Shown in pieces: positions 11,083 through 22,229 of a stretch of 64,000 nucleotides of DNA. The stretch covers positions 11,244,501-11,308,500 of the forward strand of contig AP031356.1 of the NCBI GenBank assembly GCA_037833965.1. Reading direction: 5' to 3'. The notes under the pieces are model-generated. The model did no database searches, had not been told where the DNA came from, and saw only the letters and a list, made by a program, of their open reading frames with translations. Made by a program: the position numbers and the translations under genes. This DNA is from Marchantia polymorpha subsp. ruderalis (Eukaryota; Streptophyta; Marchantiopsida; Marchantiales; Marchantiaceae). Every line of letters begins with the position of its first letter. Position 1 is the first letter of the stretch.

Positions 11083-11323
11083 TAATTTACCCTATTACCT
11101 CTACCTTTTAGCCTAAAAGAGAAATTTAACGGGTAATCCTAAAAGGTTAACCAGTAAAGGTAACTTTTAAATCTTTAAGAATCCGAACTAGGTATTCGGG
11201 TAATTACCCTGAAGTAAAGGTAAAGAGTAAAAGTAGACAGTAGCGCAAGTAAGATAAAAGGTAAGGTAAAGGCAAAGACCCATGCCTTACTCCTTACCTT
11301 TTACCTTACCTTGCCGAGGCCTA
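11083..11323 (+). promoter_or_regulatory. hAT-1 right subterminal GGTAA/TTACC cluster and terminal inverted repeat
   Basis: At least a dozen GGTAA or TTACC pentamers in both orientations are packed into 240 bp, several within longer GGTAAAGGTAA or GGGTAATTACCC forms. The last 70 bases can fold on themselves (GGTAAGGTAAAGG against CCTTTTACCTTACC). The right end is richer in sites than the left, as is common in hAT elements, and should be the main transposase-binding region. Confidence 0.65.
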
Positions 11324-11331
11324 TGTACATG
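11324..11331 (+). repeat. 8-bp target site duplication of hAT-1, right copy
   Basis: TGTACATG follows the AGGCCTA terminus and is identical to the left copy at 4,649-4,656. Confidence 0.9.
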
Positions 11332-13171
11332 TTACTCTTTGATGAGAGCAAGCTGCTATCAAGTTTAGGTAAAATTGACTTGATATATTGCAAACATTGT
11401 ATCATGAGCAAGCAACACAAGCAAATAGTCAAATTTATCATGTGAATTTTGGGCCAAAATGATTAACACCGCAATTCTTTTTGTACACGTTTTTACTTTT
11501 AAAGCATCATTTGAATTAAGGTCCAAATGGATGGCTGATTATAGTTGTTTGAGTTTTTTTTTTACTGTTGATACTTTTGAATCCAAAAAAAATAGAACTA
11601 AGTTAGACCATACATCCAAGAAGTGTTGTTTTTTTTAATATGTTAGTGGCATGAAGTTTATAGGCTAGGAAATTGATAATAACATGTAGATTTGTTTTCA
11701 ATATAGACATTTATCTAAATTTCTATACTAATAATGAGTCTAGATTATTGAAAGAGAGGTAGAGTTCTCCAATTTCTCATACCAACAGGGGAAAATTTCC
11801 ACTCATGGATATTGTTGTGGGGGAGTTTGATATTTATGTGATTAATGATATGACACAAGGAGAAGCAAAGATACAAGTGGAGGAAGTTTATGAGATTTAG
11901 GAACGAGAGGAGCATGTTTTTGTTGGTGAGCTTCACGATCTACACAAAAGTATAGAGATCAACTAGAATCTTGTACTAGAAAATCATCAAATTGTGCTAG
12001 TCGAGCTCTTGTTAGGTATAGTGTATGGCTAATTCCTCCAATCTTGAAGATTATGACATTAATATAGAGTATAATGATGACACTACATTGATTTTAGAAG
12101 AAGAAAAACCTTCTTTGTACATGAAAGTTCAAGTTTTGGACTTGAGTGAAATTGTGTGTGAGATGCAATTGCTAATTGATATCAAAACTTGGAAGTTAGT
12201 TAAACTATGAGACGTTGATTGATTGCAAGTGAGTATACAAGCTGAATGACAATCCAGCAAATGACAAGGCGAGGATTTTCAAAACTAGGTTGATGTCTAG
12301 AGAATTCACACATTAGAAAGTTGTGGACTACAACAAAGTTTTTTCACCTGTTACGAAGTATGCTACAATTTGTTTGATATGTGTAGTAGCCGCAATATTT
12401 AGTCTTATTATGGATCAGATGTACGTGGTTATAGCTATTTTTTTTTATAGATTTTTAGATAAGAAGATATACACAAGAGAATTAGTTGGCTTTGAGGTGA
12501 AAGGTCGGAAGAGGTTGGTTGTAGATTGTTGAAATCACTATACGGACTAAAGTAAACTCCTAAGTAGTGGAAAGTGCGTTTTAATGAATTTATGAAAGCA
12601 CAAGGGTTTTCACGAAGTGTGTATCTACATAAAGAAGATAAATGATGAGATTTTCAATCTTATTATTCTAGTATTCTACATAGATGTCATGTTCATACTA
12701 GCAAAGAACCAATTTGACGTTGATAAATGCAAGATTCTATTAAAATCTACATTTAAAATAAAGGATTTGAATCAGTCAAAGAGTATAATAGTAATATTCA
12801 TTCATTTAGGCTTATCACAAATATGAAAATAAAACAAGACATGATCAATCTTCATTGTGATAGCCAAAGTGTTTTAGATCTGGCTGCGAATTGAGTGATG
12901 GACAGCAAAATGAAGCACATTGACATCGAATATCATTATATCAAACCTGCAATTTCTGATGAAAAGATTGAACTTATCACATAAACTCAATCCAATTGAT
13001 GCGTTGATCAAGATTATTTCTTTGGAAATTTTTCAACTACATTGTGCTACTACTATGTAGATTTTTCTTGAGGAGCACAAGTGTAATTTGCTAGCATTTT
13101 TACATTATTACTCTATCATGTTATGCTTATGTTTTAGTTCTAATCAACTCTAGTTATAAAGAAATACCCTT
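11332..13171 (+). pseudogene. Copia-1 integrase end, reverse transcriptase and RNase H (fossil)
   Basis: The sequence resumes Copia coding where hAT-1 interrupted it, at the end of the GAG-pre-integrase domain. From about 12,140 it shows reverse-transcriptase features: an IDIKTWKLVKL segment, a DYNKVFSPVTKYATI segment (about 12,326-12,370), and near 12,660-12,700 a stretch resembling the YVDD-containing part of the palm. RNase H features follow at about 12,845-12,960 (CDSQSVLDLA, KMKHIDIEYHYI). The integrase core is poorly preserved. The piece is broken many times. Confidence 0.8.
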
Positions 13172-13470
13172 TGTTGGATTTAATTCTAGAACTTCTTGCA
13201 AAGTAATTATATAGATTACAAAGGTGATTTAACCCTCAACATGAGTTAAGGGATAGATTTTTGGAATCAATTCATCGATTGGATTATTCTCTATTTTAAT
13301 CTAGCCAACCGTTTGGACCTTATGTGTTAAACCTCAAGTTCAAACAGTGGATATTTAAATCCCCTAGCTTCACTCTGTAATCCCCACATATTTATTATAC
13401 AGTGCCTGTCTTTCTTGTTTTGTGGACGTAGTCGTTGGATGAATCACATTAAAAATTTAATGTATGTTAG
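13172..13470 (+). repeat. 3' LTR of Copia-1
   Basis: It begins TGTTGGATTT and carries the TTGTTTTGTGGACGTAG block at about 13,415, matching the 5' LTR at about 2,105. A related LTR starts near 29,757. The end is approximate because identity with the 5' LTR fades after about 13,460. Confidence 0.65.
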
Positions 13471-14506
13471 AACTTTTGATGAAACTAAGATATCAAATTT
13501 TGAGCAAATTGTTGAATCATAACAATTTGTTGAAGACATAAATAGTGAATATATAAAATTTAAATTTTGAAACACAAAAATGAAAAAGAAATCAAAATGT
13601 TGAATAGTGAAAGTGTCAATATAGATAGATACAAATGTCATACAACAATATTGTTAAAAGTAATTGTACCATATAAACATCAAAGTTTCAAAATCATAAA
13701 AAATGCTCATTTTTAATGTTAAAGCTAATTTAATTCAAAAAGCTGAATAATTAAAATGTCAAAGCATCAATCATTCAGGTATCAAATTTTAGTTATTAAT
13801 TCAAGATTTATTAACTTAGATTAATGTTGCTCTTATTCATACGATCATGATTGATTTTTCATTATACATGAGATCTGTTTGTAGTTTTCTAGTACAAATT
13901 TATGGTTTATGAAAAATAAATTTGTGTTTTGATGTATGTATTTTCCAAAAAAATTAATCACATATTTGATTGTTAGTTTGTAAGTCGGCTTGTGAAATTT
14001 TAGTTCAAAAATTACAATTGTGGGAAAAAAATAAAGTTAAAATTGAACTTCCAAATATAAATTTTTTAAGATTTTGATCATCTTGCAAATTGTGTTAGTA
14101 TTTCTCTTGAAAACTAAAGTTTGTAAAATTATGCAACATTTGATTTGCTTGAAGAGGGAAAATTTATATTTTTATGAATCTTGCATAGAATAATATTGTA
14201 ATACAATCAACTTTGAGAAGAAATTTTATCTGATTTAAAAAAATATGCATATAATTGGCATTATTTTTTAAATATAATCAGCAAAATCAAACATATTTTG
14301 TAATCTTTTTATCAAAAAAATAATCTCTCATGAACATCAATTCTTCAAATATAAAGCTTTATTAAGCTTCATAAAGCTTGAAAAAACTTTCATAATTCAA
14401 AATAAAAGATTGAAAATATGCATGTGTCTACATTACATGAATCAACAAGAAAAATGATGTACTATATTTGACACATTGTAAACAATCATTGTTAATCTAT
14501 CATGAG
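13471..14506. other. AT-rich spacer without recognised features
   Basis: Strongly A+T-rich DNA with long homopolymer runs. Near 14,350-14,390 there are several AAGCTT repeats (TAAAGCTTTATTAAGCTTCATAAAGCTT-like). I see no coding similarity. Confidence 0.5.
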
Positions 14507-16600
14507 TAGGGCTCCGATAGAATCAGATTTGGGTTGGCTTTGACCTTCAATACGAATCCAATCCAAAAAACCAAGTTGGATTCGGATTGATTAAACTAGA
14601 ATCGGAAAACCTGAATCGTGGACAAAAACAAATTGTTCGATTTATTACTTATAAATCATTTCAAAACAATCTTTTTAAACATCAAAAAACTCAAAATTGT
14701 GGAAGCGAGAGAGTGTCATCACTATCCAATAGTATCTCGTCCGCAGTTGAAAATATGTTTGACGGCCACTGACAAATCCAGTATAGATTGAATGTCCTTT
14801 ACAATCACAAGTATAATCTATTATTCATTTTCAAGTATTCGAGCGGGTCAATGGTAGGATTTCACATCGTAGGAATGAGCGAACATGCCAAAAAATTTAG
14901 CTGTTGAGATTCATGTGACAGAACTAAATTAATCTCATTGGCGCCAATAAACACTTTTATCTCATTCATCAACTTTTTCAACAGCGTATCAAAGCACTTA
15001 TAAATCTTGGATAAAGCGACTCAAACAAGGTATGTTTTTTTGAAACTCAATACCAAAATTACAGAGATCATATAGAAATTACAAACATTAATGAAAAAAT
15101 AGTACTTGGAACGTACTTGATGTGCAACAGATTGAACTTTCTTCTAGCTGGGTAGCGTCAAATTATCGCTTAAGCCATTGATAGAATGGCGGTAAAAACA
15201 TTAGATTCAGATCGTCAAGAATAGCCACATATCCTTCAATATACGAGAACAATTTAACAAACACATTCATTACAAAGAAAAGCATTGGATATTTCTCCCT
15301 TGACATTAATCTCAAAGCCTCTTCAAACCTTTTTAGGTGATCACAGATTCTTTGAAACCTTCGTCATTCATCATTACTAAATTGCAACAAATTTAACTTG
15401 ATGCTTCTGATTTGAGGATTGATACGGAGCCAATTCTTGAAGCCATTCTGATCTTTAATTGCTCTTTCAACCATGTAATATGTTGAATTCTAAAGGGTTT
15501 AGACATCAAAGATCAGCATCAGATTTTCATTATTGGGAAAACTACAATATCCACGGAATTGCTTTCTTTGCTAAGGACTAGATAGCAAGTTTTTCATTAT
15601 AAAATGCAGACTTCGGATATGATTAGAAGTTTTATTGTTTGAAATTTTGTCTTTGATTGGAATATCGTTGGTTTCTCCAAAAAATTTAAAAATATTTTTC
15701 ACTTAAAGATTTATAATGTGGCAGACACATGATACTTGAATCATCAAACCTTCAATATTCTTGCACGAATGCAATAATCGTCAATAAAGTTTTCCAGAGC
15801 TAATATTAAAAAGTTGTTGTTTGAGGCATGGTCCATGGTCAAACATCCAACACATTCAACAATTTCAAATTATTCCAATGTTTGCTAGGCAACTTTCACC
15901 ATTGCTACCATATTGTGATCAATCATGTATCTAAAAACTAAAATATTTTTGTGAAGAATTCAATCTAGATCCACAAAATGGATGATTATAGCCAAAAAAG
16001 AGAATTAATTTGGAGATATTTACATATCCGATGACATATGTATGGCATAATTGCTTATGAACATTTCCTTTTTAAGCTCAGCTTTCATTTCCTCAACTCT
16101 TTCCAATATAGTGTTTTGAAGGTCATCAGTTTTCGGGATGATCTTATTGTCGCGTTTGCATTTGAGTTTTATTTTTAAAAGCGTTCAAAATGACTTCAAC
16201 TCAATGATGATGAACACTTTGGCCTCAAACAAAACAAAATTTTCAATTGCCCAACGAATAAGACCCTAGGAAATATTCTCCGGTTGCTGCAATTTTTTTC
16301 TCCTGAACCGAGAAATTGTAGACATAGCAATCCATTGAGCCCAACACTGTGTTGCTGCTTCCAAAATATTGACTTTTATGATGGCTTTTCACATGCTTAA
16401 TCTGATTTGATGTGCTTGATCCAGTCTTTTTAAAATCATCTTTAGAAATCATCATGACTTCGTGTAGTTATTACAATAAAGCAACAACTTGTCATCTTTG
16501 TCTACACGATTAGTGTGTTCATAAACTAGACCTCTTGATTTTGTTACAATTTTTTTTGTTGATGAAGGTTCTATATTTATAGACTTCAGAGTATGTATCA
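14507..16600 (-). mobile_element. Second hAT transposon remnant, minus strand (hAT-2)
   Basis: The left end starts TAGGGCTCCGATAG, the TAGGGCT form common at plant hAT termini. It is followed by a subterminal region with repeated GAATCAGATT, CGAATCCAATCC and GGATTCGGATTG phrases. A minus-strand hAT transposase fills 14,690-16,575. I could not find the right terminus or a target duplication, so the right limit is only the start of the recognisable gene. The coding region is much more decayed and AT-rich than that of hAT-1, and it represents a different hAT lineage. Confidence 0.7.
14690..16575 (-). pseudogene. hAT transposase of hAT-2, heavily decayed
   Basis: Read on the minus strand, about 16,530-16,456 resembles a BED finger N-terminus (RVDKDDKLLLYCNNYTKS). 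About 16,455-16,380 continues with DDFKKTGSSTSNQIKHVKSH, the spaced histidine end of the BED fold. Near 15,840-15,785 is LTMDHASNNNFL, matching the second catalytic aspartate motif (DNASNN, here Asp-His). A CHIINL segment follows at about 15,730. Near 14,758-14,710 NIFSTADEILLDSDDTL matches the C-terminal dimerisation motif (SERVFSTAGRILTD-type). Numerous stops and frame changes separate these blocks. Confidence 0.75.
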
Positions 16601-18344
16601 AATCACCGTCATTGAATAAATTTGCAATCTAGTCATAGCTAAAAAAAACCTCCTATTCATTATCCAAAGCCGAGTCAACAATCTGACTAACAAGGGCTAG
16701 GTTATCCAAGCCAACAACCTGACTATTAAGAACTAGATTATGGGCGATTTTTTTCCCTCTATTGTTGAAGCGTGACTAGGATGTTGACAATGAAAACTGC
16801 TGCTATACTAAAATTTTCATCTTTGACAAACGAACAATACTAGATGAGGATAATAATGGCCAACGTCATACAAACATTGCACTTGTTGGGAAAGTTTTTT
16901 TTGGAAAAACAAAGCTTGGTGAACGTTGCTTACAAGGCCGTTGTCAGCCCCTAGCGTACAGTGGCTTCCATGTAGCAAAAGCAGAAGCGAGAAAAAAAGG
17001 AAATAATAAATGAGCATTATTTATCAATAAAAATTTGCTCATTCGATGGAATCATTTACAAAATAGAAAAGAAAAAAGGTAATCCGATGTTCACTAAGAG
17101 TGTGAATACCATCTAGATGGTAAGTGTGAATAAACATTTGAAAATAGAGACAACATTAAACAACAGATTGTAACAGAAAATATTTTGCACGTGCATATAA
17201 ATACTCAACCAAAACAGGCTAATGAAATATGGATAATAATTTGTCTGACATTGAAACATCGATAAGCCTGGAATTGGATAGAGATGCAAGAAGAATGCAC
17301 AAATGTTGTAATCCTCTAGGGCAAGAACGGAATGATACGCAGATCAGATTCATTGATATAGCACGAATTGATTGATGAGACAGAATATTGGAATAAAGGT
17401 TGAAGCAAATAAAGATTTGTATGAGCCTTATCGCTTGATCAAAGATTGCCATATTTGGAAAATCTCGCTGGTGGATGAAATTCAACGTAGAACAGACAAG
17501 ATATTCAAAACTCTCAACAGATCGATAGGATGAAAATTCCGCAAGATTTGATCTAAGTTAAAAACAAGATATAAGATTCAAAAACACGTCTTCTCAACTT
17601 ACTAAAATCGGTAGAAGTCGATTAAAAATGACAATAATCAAAGCCATAGCTTCCAACTTAGCTAACTTGATCAACTAAAAATCTGCACCGTGAATATTGT
17701 GCTCTAAGAACAACTCTAGCCTCACCAACTGTGCCAAAGTTTTGATCCCTAACCAACAAGTCCAAGAGACCTTTTAAAGCGGTCAAAAGTTTCACATCAA
17801 GAGATCATTAATGCATTAGACTCGATAGCCATCAAGGAATTGAATTTGTTAGCACGAAGAGAGGAAAATAAGAAGAAGAAAAAGCAGAAGATGGGATAAA
17901 ACAAGAACAAAAATGAGATTGTGGTTTGCACGCGCGAGAGATATCATGAAATGACATCAATGATGTCGAGTTTTTTCCGAGCAGTTGAAGGATCACAAAT
18001 CATGTTCACTAATCATTCCCTCTTAATATCTCCAAGTCACGTTTTTCTCATGCAAACGGATGGAGGGAAGAAGGTGAATCAAGAGGGACTCAAGAGGACG
18101 TGCACTCGCTTCACAAGCAGTAGAGACCCTGATGCTGAGGGCTGAAAGGAAGGAAAGAGAAACATGCTCCACTCACATTGCACACAAAAATTGTCGCCTC
18201 CTCGAACTCCTGTTGCACGAAACAACCTTTCCATCTAGCATGTCTTGACGTACGTCACGCTTGCTTCTGAGGACTCATTCTTGAGGCCAAAGTAGAATCA
18301 GCTTCAGTAAATGCAGCAAGCCAACTGGTCGGTAGATCGATCCC
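16601..18344. other. Unassigned sequence between hAT-2 and coiled-coil repeat copy A
   Basis: Moderately AT-rich DNA. The start may belong to hAT-2 upstream sequence (two similar AACAA(T/C)CTGACTA phrases near 16,680-16,740). At 17,000-17,900 I see no gene. At 17,921-18,145 there is a 74-codon plus-strand frame of more balanced composition, without a recognisable domain. No RNA gene seen. Confidence 0.4.
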
Positions 18345-21300
18345 TGTAATGATAGACAATACCAAAATAGAGCATAATGGTACAAATCCGATCCCACGAG
18401 GACAAAAACAACCACAAAATTTACAATTTGTCAAAGATTAGCATTCTATTAAGGAGTTTAACTTCTTAGGCCAATGCCACTCCTAGAAGACACTACCCAG
18501 CTATGGCCGAAGACCTGCAGAGTAGCGTAAAACACACTCACAATTTGAAACTTTTCCAATCAACACTTGTGGGAATCACCCACGATTCCACGCTCATATT
18601 TCAAGAGGAAAACTTCCCAGCATTGCATACATTCCAACTAACTGACCCGAATACCCAGCCTCGAACTTGCTGAAATCCCAAGGAGCACACGGCTACTCAG
18701 AACATTCAAGATGGGTATTCACCACTTCCGATGCGGTAGCTTCGACAATGGAAGCGCACTGTACTCAATGCCCAGATCACACACCAGCGCACAAGCACAG
18801 TGGACACATGTTTACAGTTAAGACAAGCCAAATGACATAAAAGCCCCCCAAGGAAAGAGCATTTGGTCTCTTTATTCACAATGGCAACTCTGGAATTTCA
18901 ACCGCCTGAGTCGAATCGGTCTCAGGGGCTGTGCCGTCCAATGTAGCGGTTACGGCGTCGTCTGAACTAATCTCTGCTCCTAGTCTACGCAAAACGTTTA
19001 ACATCTCTAACTCTGCATTTTGGCGCGCATCATCAAATCCCTCCAAAAATGTCTTAACTATCTCTACAATCTGCTTCTGTCCTGCGGATTCGCGGTGCTC
19101 ATCAACCGTCGCTCGAGCGAATCTAACTTCAGCCACTTCACCGTTTGCAATCCCCATATCGCGAATCCGCGCAGACACTTCTCTACACGCAATCTCAACT
19201 CATCAGTTGTCTCGTCCCGTAAATGACGGTAGGTCTCCTCGGACTTCTCCATTCTCCTTTGCCTCTCTTGCGATCTCATGTCCGCCTTCCCTATCTGCTT
19301 CTATAACCATTGGCGTTCCGATTCAACCTTTAATCTACATTTGACCTCTGAAGATCGGGCCGATTCGCAATCCGCCAATTTCTTGGCCCAATTTGTCAAC
19401 TCCTCTTCATGCTTTTGAACTCCCTCCTCCAGACTCGCTGATAGCTCCTCCGCGCATTGGAATTCCTTGTCGCACTTACTCACAATCTCCACCAACGTAT
19501 TGCAAAGTTCTTTCTCCGCCGTCTTCGTCTCTGCAATCTTCCCCCGAAGTTCTTCGGCGATACGAACTTCTTCGGCTCTTCGGGCCTCCACCTTAGCAAG
19601 TTCTGCGACATGCATCTTCTCTCGCCTTTCTGCAGTTGTGACCAACCGCTCCGATCGTTTGACTGCCGCATCATACGCTTCTCTAGATATCTCAAATCTC
19701 GCGAGTAGATCCACTGTCATCTTCTGCCCATTCTCGTTAGAGATGCGAAGTCCACCGCAGGTTTCCTCTAACTCTGCACACCGTCAGGATTCCTTTGTCA
19801 TATTCAATTGCAGCACTTCGCACTTAATCTCTTTCTCCCGAAGCTGGTCTTCTTGCTCCTTCAATGCCGCCTTCGCTGTTGCGCACTCGGCTGACAAGAT
19901 TGCAGCTCGCTCCCGTGCCATCTCAGTCACGGAATCCCACTCCCTCTTCACCGCTACTGCTCTCTTAATCTGAGTCCTATTCCTCAGCAATTCTACATAG
20001 AACCCTACCTCCTTGGACACATCATACTTCTCTCTCTTCCTGTCCAAGTACTTCAATAGTGGAACCACACTGTCCTGTAAGAAATCAGGGAAGGTGACCT
20101 CTACCCCCTTCAATTCCTCCTCCGAAGTCTTCGTCTCTACTTCGAGTCTCACATCTTCCACAAGAGATGATGGCAATGTCACATCAGCAGCAAATACCAC
20201 CGTCCCTCCAACCTGCGCGACAACCTGCTCGAGTATTTTCTCACTCAAAGTGACCTTCTTCATCAATTCTTCACTTTTCTTTGGTTGAGGTACTTCCTCA
20301 CTCCCCACAAACCGTGTTCGCTTTGAAGAAAGAGAATTTGGACTTACCATCTCCGTTCCCTCCTTCAAAGGTTCCGCCGTTACATCTGTTGGAACTTCGA
20401 TTAATACCGCCGAAGGTCCTTCGCTCACCACAGGCTGTGTCGACTCGCCAGCTGCGACTTCGGGTGTATTCACAATTGGGGCAACTGTCTTCTCCACACT
20501 ACTATCCAATACTTCGGTTACCACCAATCCTCGACTCGCCTTCCTCTTTGGTCTCGCGCGAGTTCTTGACTGCCTGATTCCTTCTACCTCCGTTTCCGCT
20601 CTTCTGATCCATAGAGTCAAATCTTCCTCGTCATCAGTCACCACCTTCCGCCTCTTCGCCATTCGCCGTTCTGGCTTCTCGCGATTTGGTAGAACGTCCA
20701 CCTAAACGGATCCTCGTGTTGTTGTTTGTGGTGGAATTGAAGGTCGACTGTTATCGTCTTCGGTCCCTTCACTAGACTCCGCTATCAGGATTTTTCTTTT
20801 CCTCGGAAATTGTTTCTTCTCCTCCCTCGTAAGCAATCCCATGCCTCGATAGAAATTCACAAGGTAAGGAGTCAAATGATTGACTAACGGCCCCGCCCAC
20901 CGGGAGCTCGCATTCACCCAGACAAGATCGTAAAAGACTCTTGCCTAGTGCACCCTCTGTCCATTCAAGACTCGCTCGAAGAACCCCACTTGCCAGGCCG
21001 TCACATATGTCGTACGCTGCGGTCGCAAGATGTGCATGATTCTTAGTGCAATCGCTCGTCTCTTCGGATCCTTGTAGTCGGCGGTCTTCCATCCATTTGT
21101 CCCCTGCCTCCCAAAACTAAAGAGTGGCCCGTAAGAGAATTCTTCTATGCGCATGAGTCCCACGCTACTTTTCTCAAACAAAAGGTCCCTGTCGCTACCT
21201 GCGCACGATCCCATCACCTTCGCCCAATGCTCAATTGTCCATAACATGCGATTACCTCTAAGATCCTCGCCCTCGGTCTTGTTCTTATCCATAATCTCCT

Positions 21301-21838
21301 TGCAGATGCTCGCCGAGATGCAATTTCAATTCCATGAAAGAAAATTGAGACGCAGTTCGCTAAGCTTCCGCCTGAAGGGTCGTAATTTCTCGATGACACC
21401 TTCAAAGTAACCAATTTCCGCACCTTGTCACTCTTCTTGGGCGGCGCCATGTCTCTAATTCGCATCGTCGAGGATTTGATGTCGATCGATCTCTCTGCCT
21501 TCGTCCTCGCTTGCTGTCGTTTGGTCTCGCAATGTCGGCGCACTCGCTTCTGCCTATGCTTTTTCCTCAATGCTCTAACATTGACTCCTCCCGCGCCCAG
21601 TAGAATCCTCGACGCGTGCGAAAGTTGTCCGGCCCGTTGCGCAATTCGAATTGATTCCGATGTCTTCGCCGAAGACTCAGATCTTGCACTGTCCAGAAAA
21701 GGCTACGCCGAAGATCCAAAGATCTTCGGCGGTAGGCGAATACTAACTAATCCTTTCATAACTCCTCCAAAGCTACTCATTCTAACTCGTATGGCTACCT
21801 TCTACACAAATATATTTAAGTTTTGTTATTGAAACGTT
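18345..21838 (-). repeat. Coiled-coil repeat family, copy A
   Basis: This GC-richer block aligns along its whole length with 22,230-25,486: 3' flank, gene and 5' flank. Left edges are alike (TGTAATGATAGACAATACC here, TGTGATAACCAACAATCACC in copy B), both followed by AAAATAGAGCATAATG-type sequence. The right flanks share CTAACTAAT, TCTAC and CACAAATAT landmarks. I found no LTRs, clear inverted termini, poly-A tail or reverse transcriptase, so the class of mobile unit is open. The right edge is set by the start of Gypsy-2 coding similarity at about 21,840. Confidence 0.65.
18876..21450 (-). pseudogene. Marchantia-type coiled-coil protein family member, copy A, broken
   Basis: Function unknown. 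Read on the minus strand from an ATG at 21,450 (MAPPKKSDKVRKLVTL), three parts can be seen. The first is an N-terminal globular region of about 190 residues with MLWTIEHWAKVMGSCAG, ADYKDPKRRAIALRIMHIL, TTYVTAWQVGFFERV and LVNHLTPYLVNFYRGMGLL. The second is a charged, Ser/Pro/Glu-rich linker with basic clusters (MAKRRKVV, RARPKRKAS) that could be nuclear localisation signals. The third is FPDFLQDSVVPLLKYLD (about 20,090-20,040) leading into a long heptad-like Glu/Lys/Arg-rich coiled coil to about 19,200, closed by CLRGFAIWGLQTVKWLKL and a short tail. A few breaks interrupt the frame; the piece 19,784-20,701 alone is 305 codons. From memory, similar proteins are numerous in Marchantia gene models, annotated as hypothetical. 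No enzymatic motif seen. Confidence 0.7.
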
Positions 21839-22229
21839 ATTCTAAATACTCCTTTTTGTATTATGTATGATCACTTTGAGTATCTACATATGACTTTTGA
21901 ATTAACTATTGCACTTGCTACATTCATGTGATTGATGAAAAAAAAAAAATTTGGTATTATTTGAACAAATTTAATTTTTTTTAAAACAATTTTTAGTATA
22001 TAGCAAAATTTTGAGTGATCACAAGCATCATTTACAAGAAGAACTTCAGTTTTTGAAAAGAATATATATGACAAAGTTTCAAAATGTGAGTTTGACAAAT
22101 CAGAACTAGATTATTTGGATCATATAGTTATAGTGAAAGGACGTTAAGTGAAAATATAGAAGGTATTTGAAGATAAACAACACCTTACGATGAAGCTCAA
22201 CTTAAAAGATTTCTAAAACTCACAAATTT
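21839..22229 (+). pseudogene. Gypsy-2 reverse transcriptase segment (fossil)
   Basis: Short stretches resemble the Ty3/Gypsy palm region: YDHFEYLHMTFELTIALATF for the usual GHFEYLVMPFGLTNAPATF block, a SKCEF-like segment, and a final RFLKLTNF matching the FLGLTNFYRKF motif. The sequence is cut inside this last motif by coiled-coil copy B and is taken up again after 25,486. Confidence 0.7.

Larger units (their letters stand above)
4657..11323 (+). mobile_element. hAT DNA transposon, complete ends, with nested Gypsy (hAT-1)
   Basis: The left end TAGGCCTCGTCAAGGTAA (4,657) and right end TTACCTTGCCGAGGCCTA (ending 11,323) are inverted repeats matching at 17 of 18 positions. They are flanked on both sides by TGTACATG. 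Both ends carry dense GGTAA/TTACC repeats, as expected of hAT subterminal transposase-binding sites. Inside is a plus-strand hAT transposase gene (5,754-7,833) and a chromovirus remnant (about 7,920-9,325). Total length is 6,667 bp, or about 5.3 kb without the Gypsy. The right flank continues directly as Copia coding sequence, so hAT-1 landed in Copia-1. The transposase is frameshifted, so the element cannot move by itself, but its ends look usable in trans. Confidence 0.92.
1952..13470 (+). mobile_element. Ty1/Copia LTR retrotransposon, old, split by nested insertions (Copia-1)
   Basis: A Copia element in plus orientation can be followed in two blocks. The left block (1,952-3,660) has the 5' LTR, a primer-binding-site-like stretch, a Gag zinc-knuckle region, a protease region and the beginning of the GAG-pre-integrase domain. 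The right block (11,332-13,470) resumes within the GAG-pre-integrase domain (residues resembling YCKHCIMSKQ) and runs through reverse transcriptase and RNase H into the 3' LTR. Both LTRs begin TGTTGGATT and share a stretch reading TTGTTTTGTGGACGTAG. Between the blocks lie a 0.8-kb repeat and hAT-1. The element is broken in many places and the LTRs are well diverged, so it is an old fossil. The right limit is approximate. Confidence 0.8.

Noticed and set aside
14587-14772. 61-codon plus-strand frame
   Set aside because: It lies antisense to the C-terminal end of the hAT-2 transposase and in its subterminal repeats.
17950-17957. TATCATGA as the right target duplication of hAT-2
   Set aside because: It matches bases left of 14,507 but is not preceded by a terminus complementary to TAGGGCTCCGAT, so it is probably chance.
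18931-20577. Several long plus-strand frames (up to 168 codons) over copy A
   Set aside because: They run antisense to the coiled-coil gene and are shadows of its charged, GC-rich coding sequence; no motif is seen in the plus sense.
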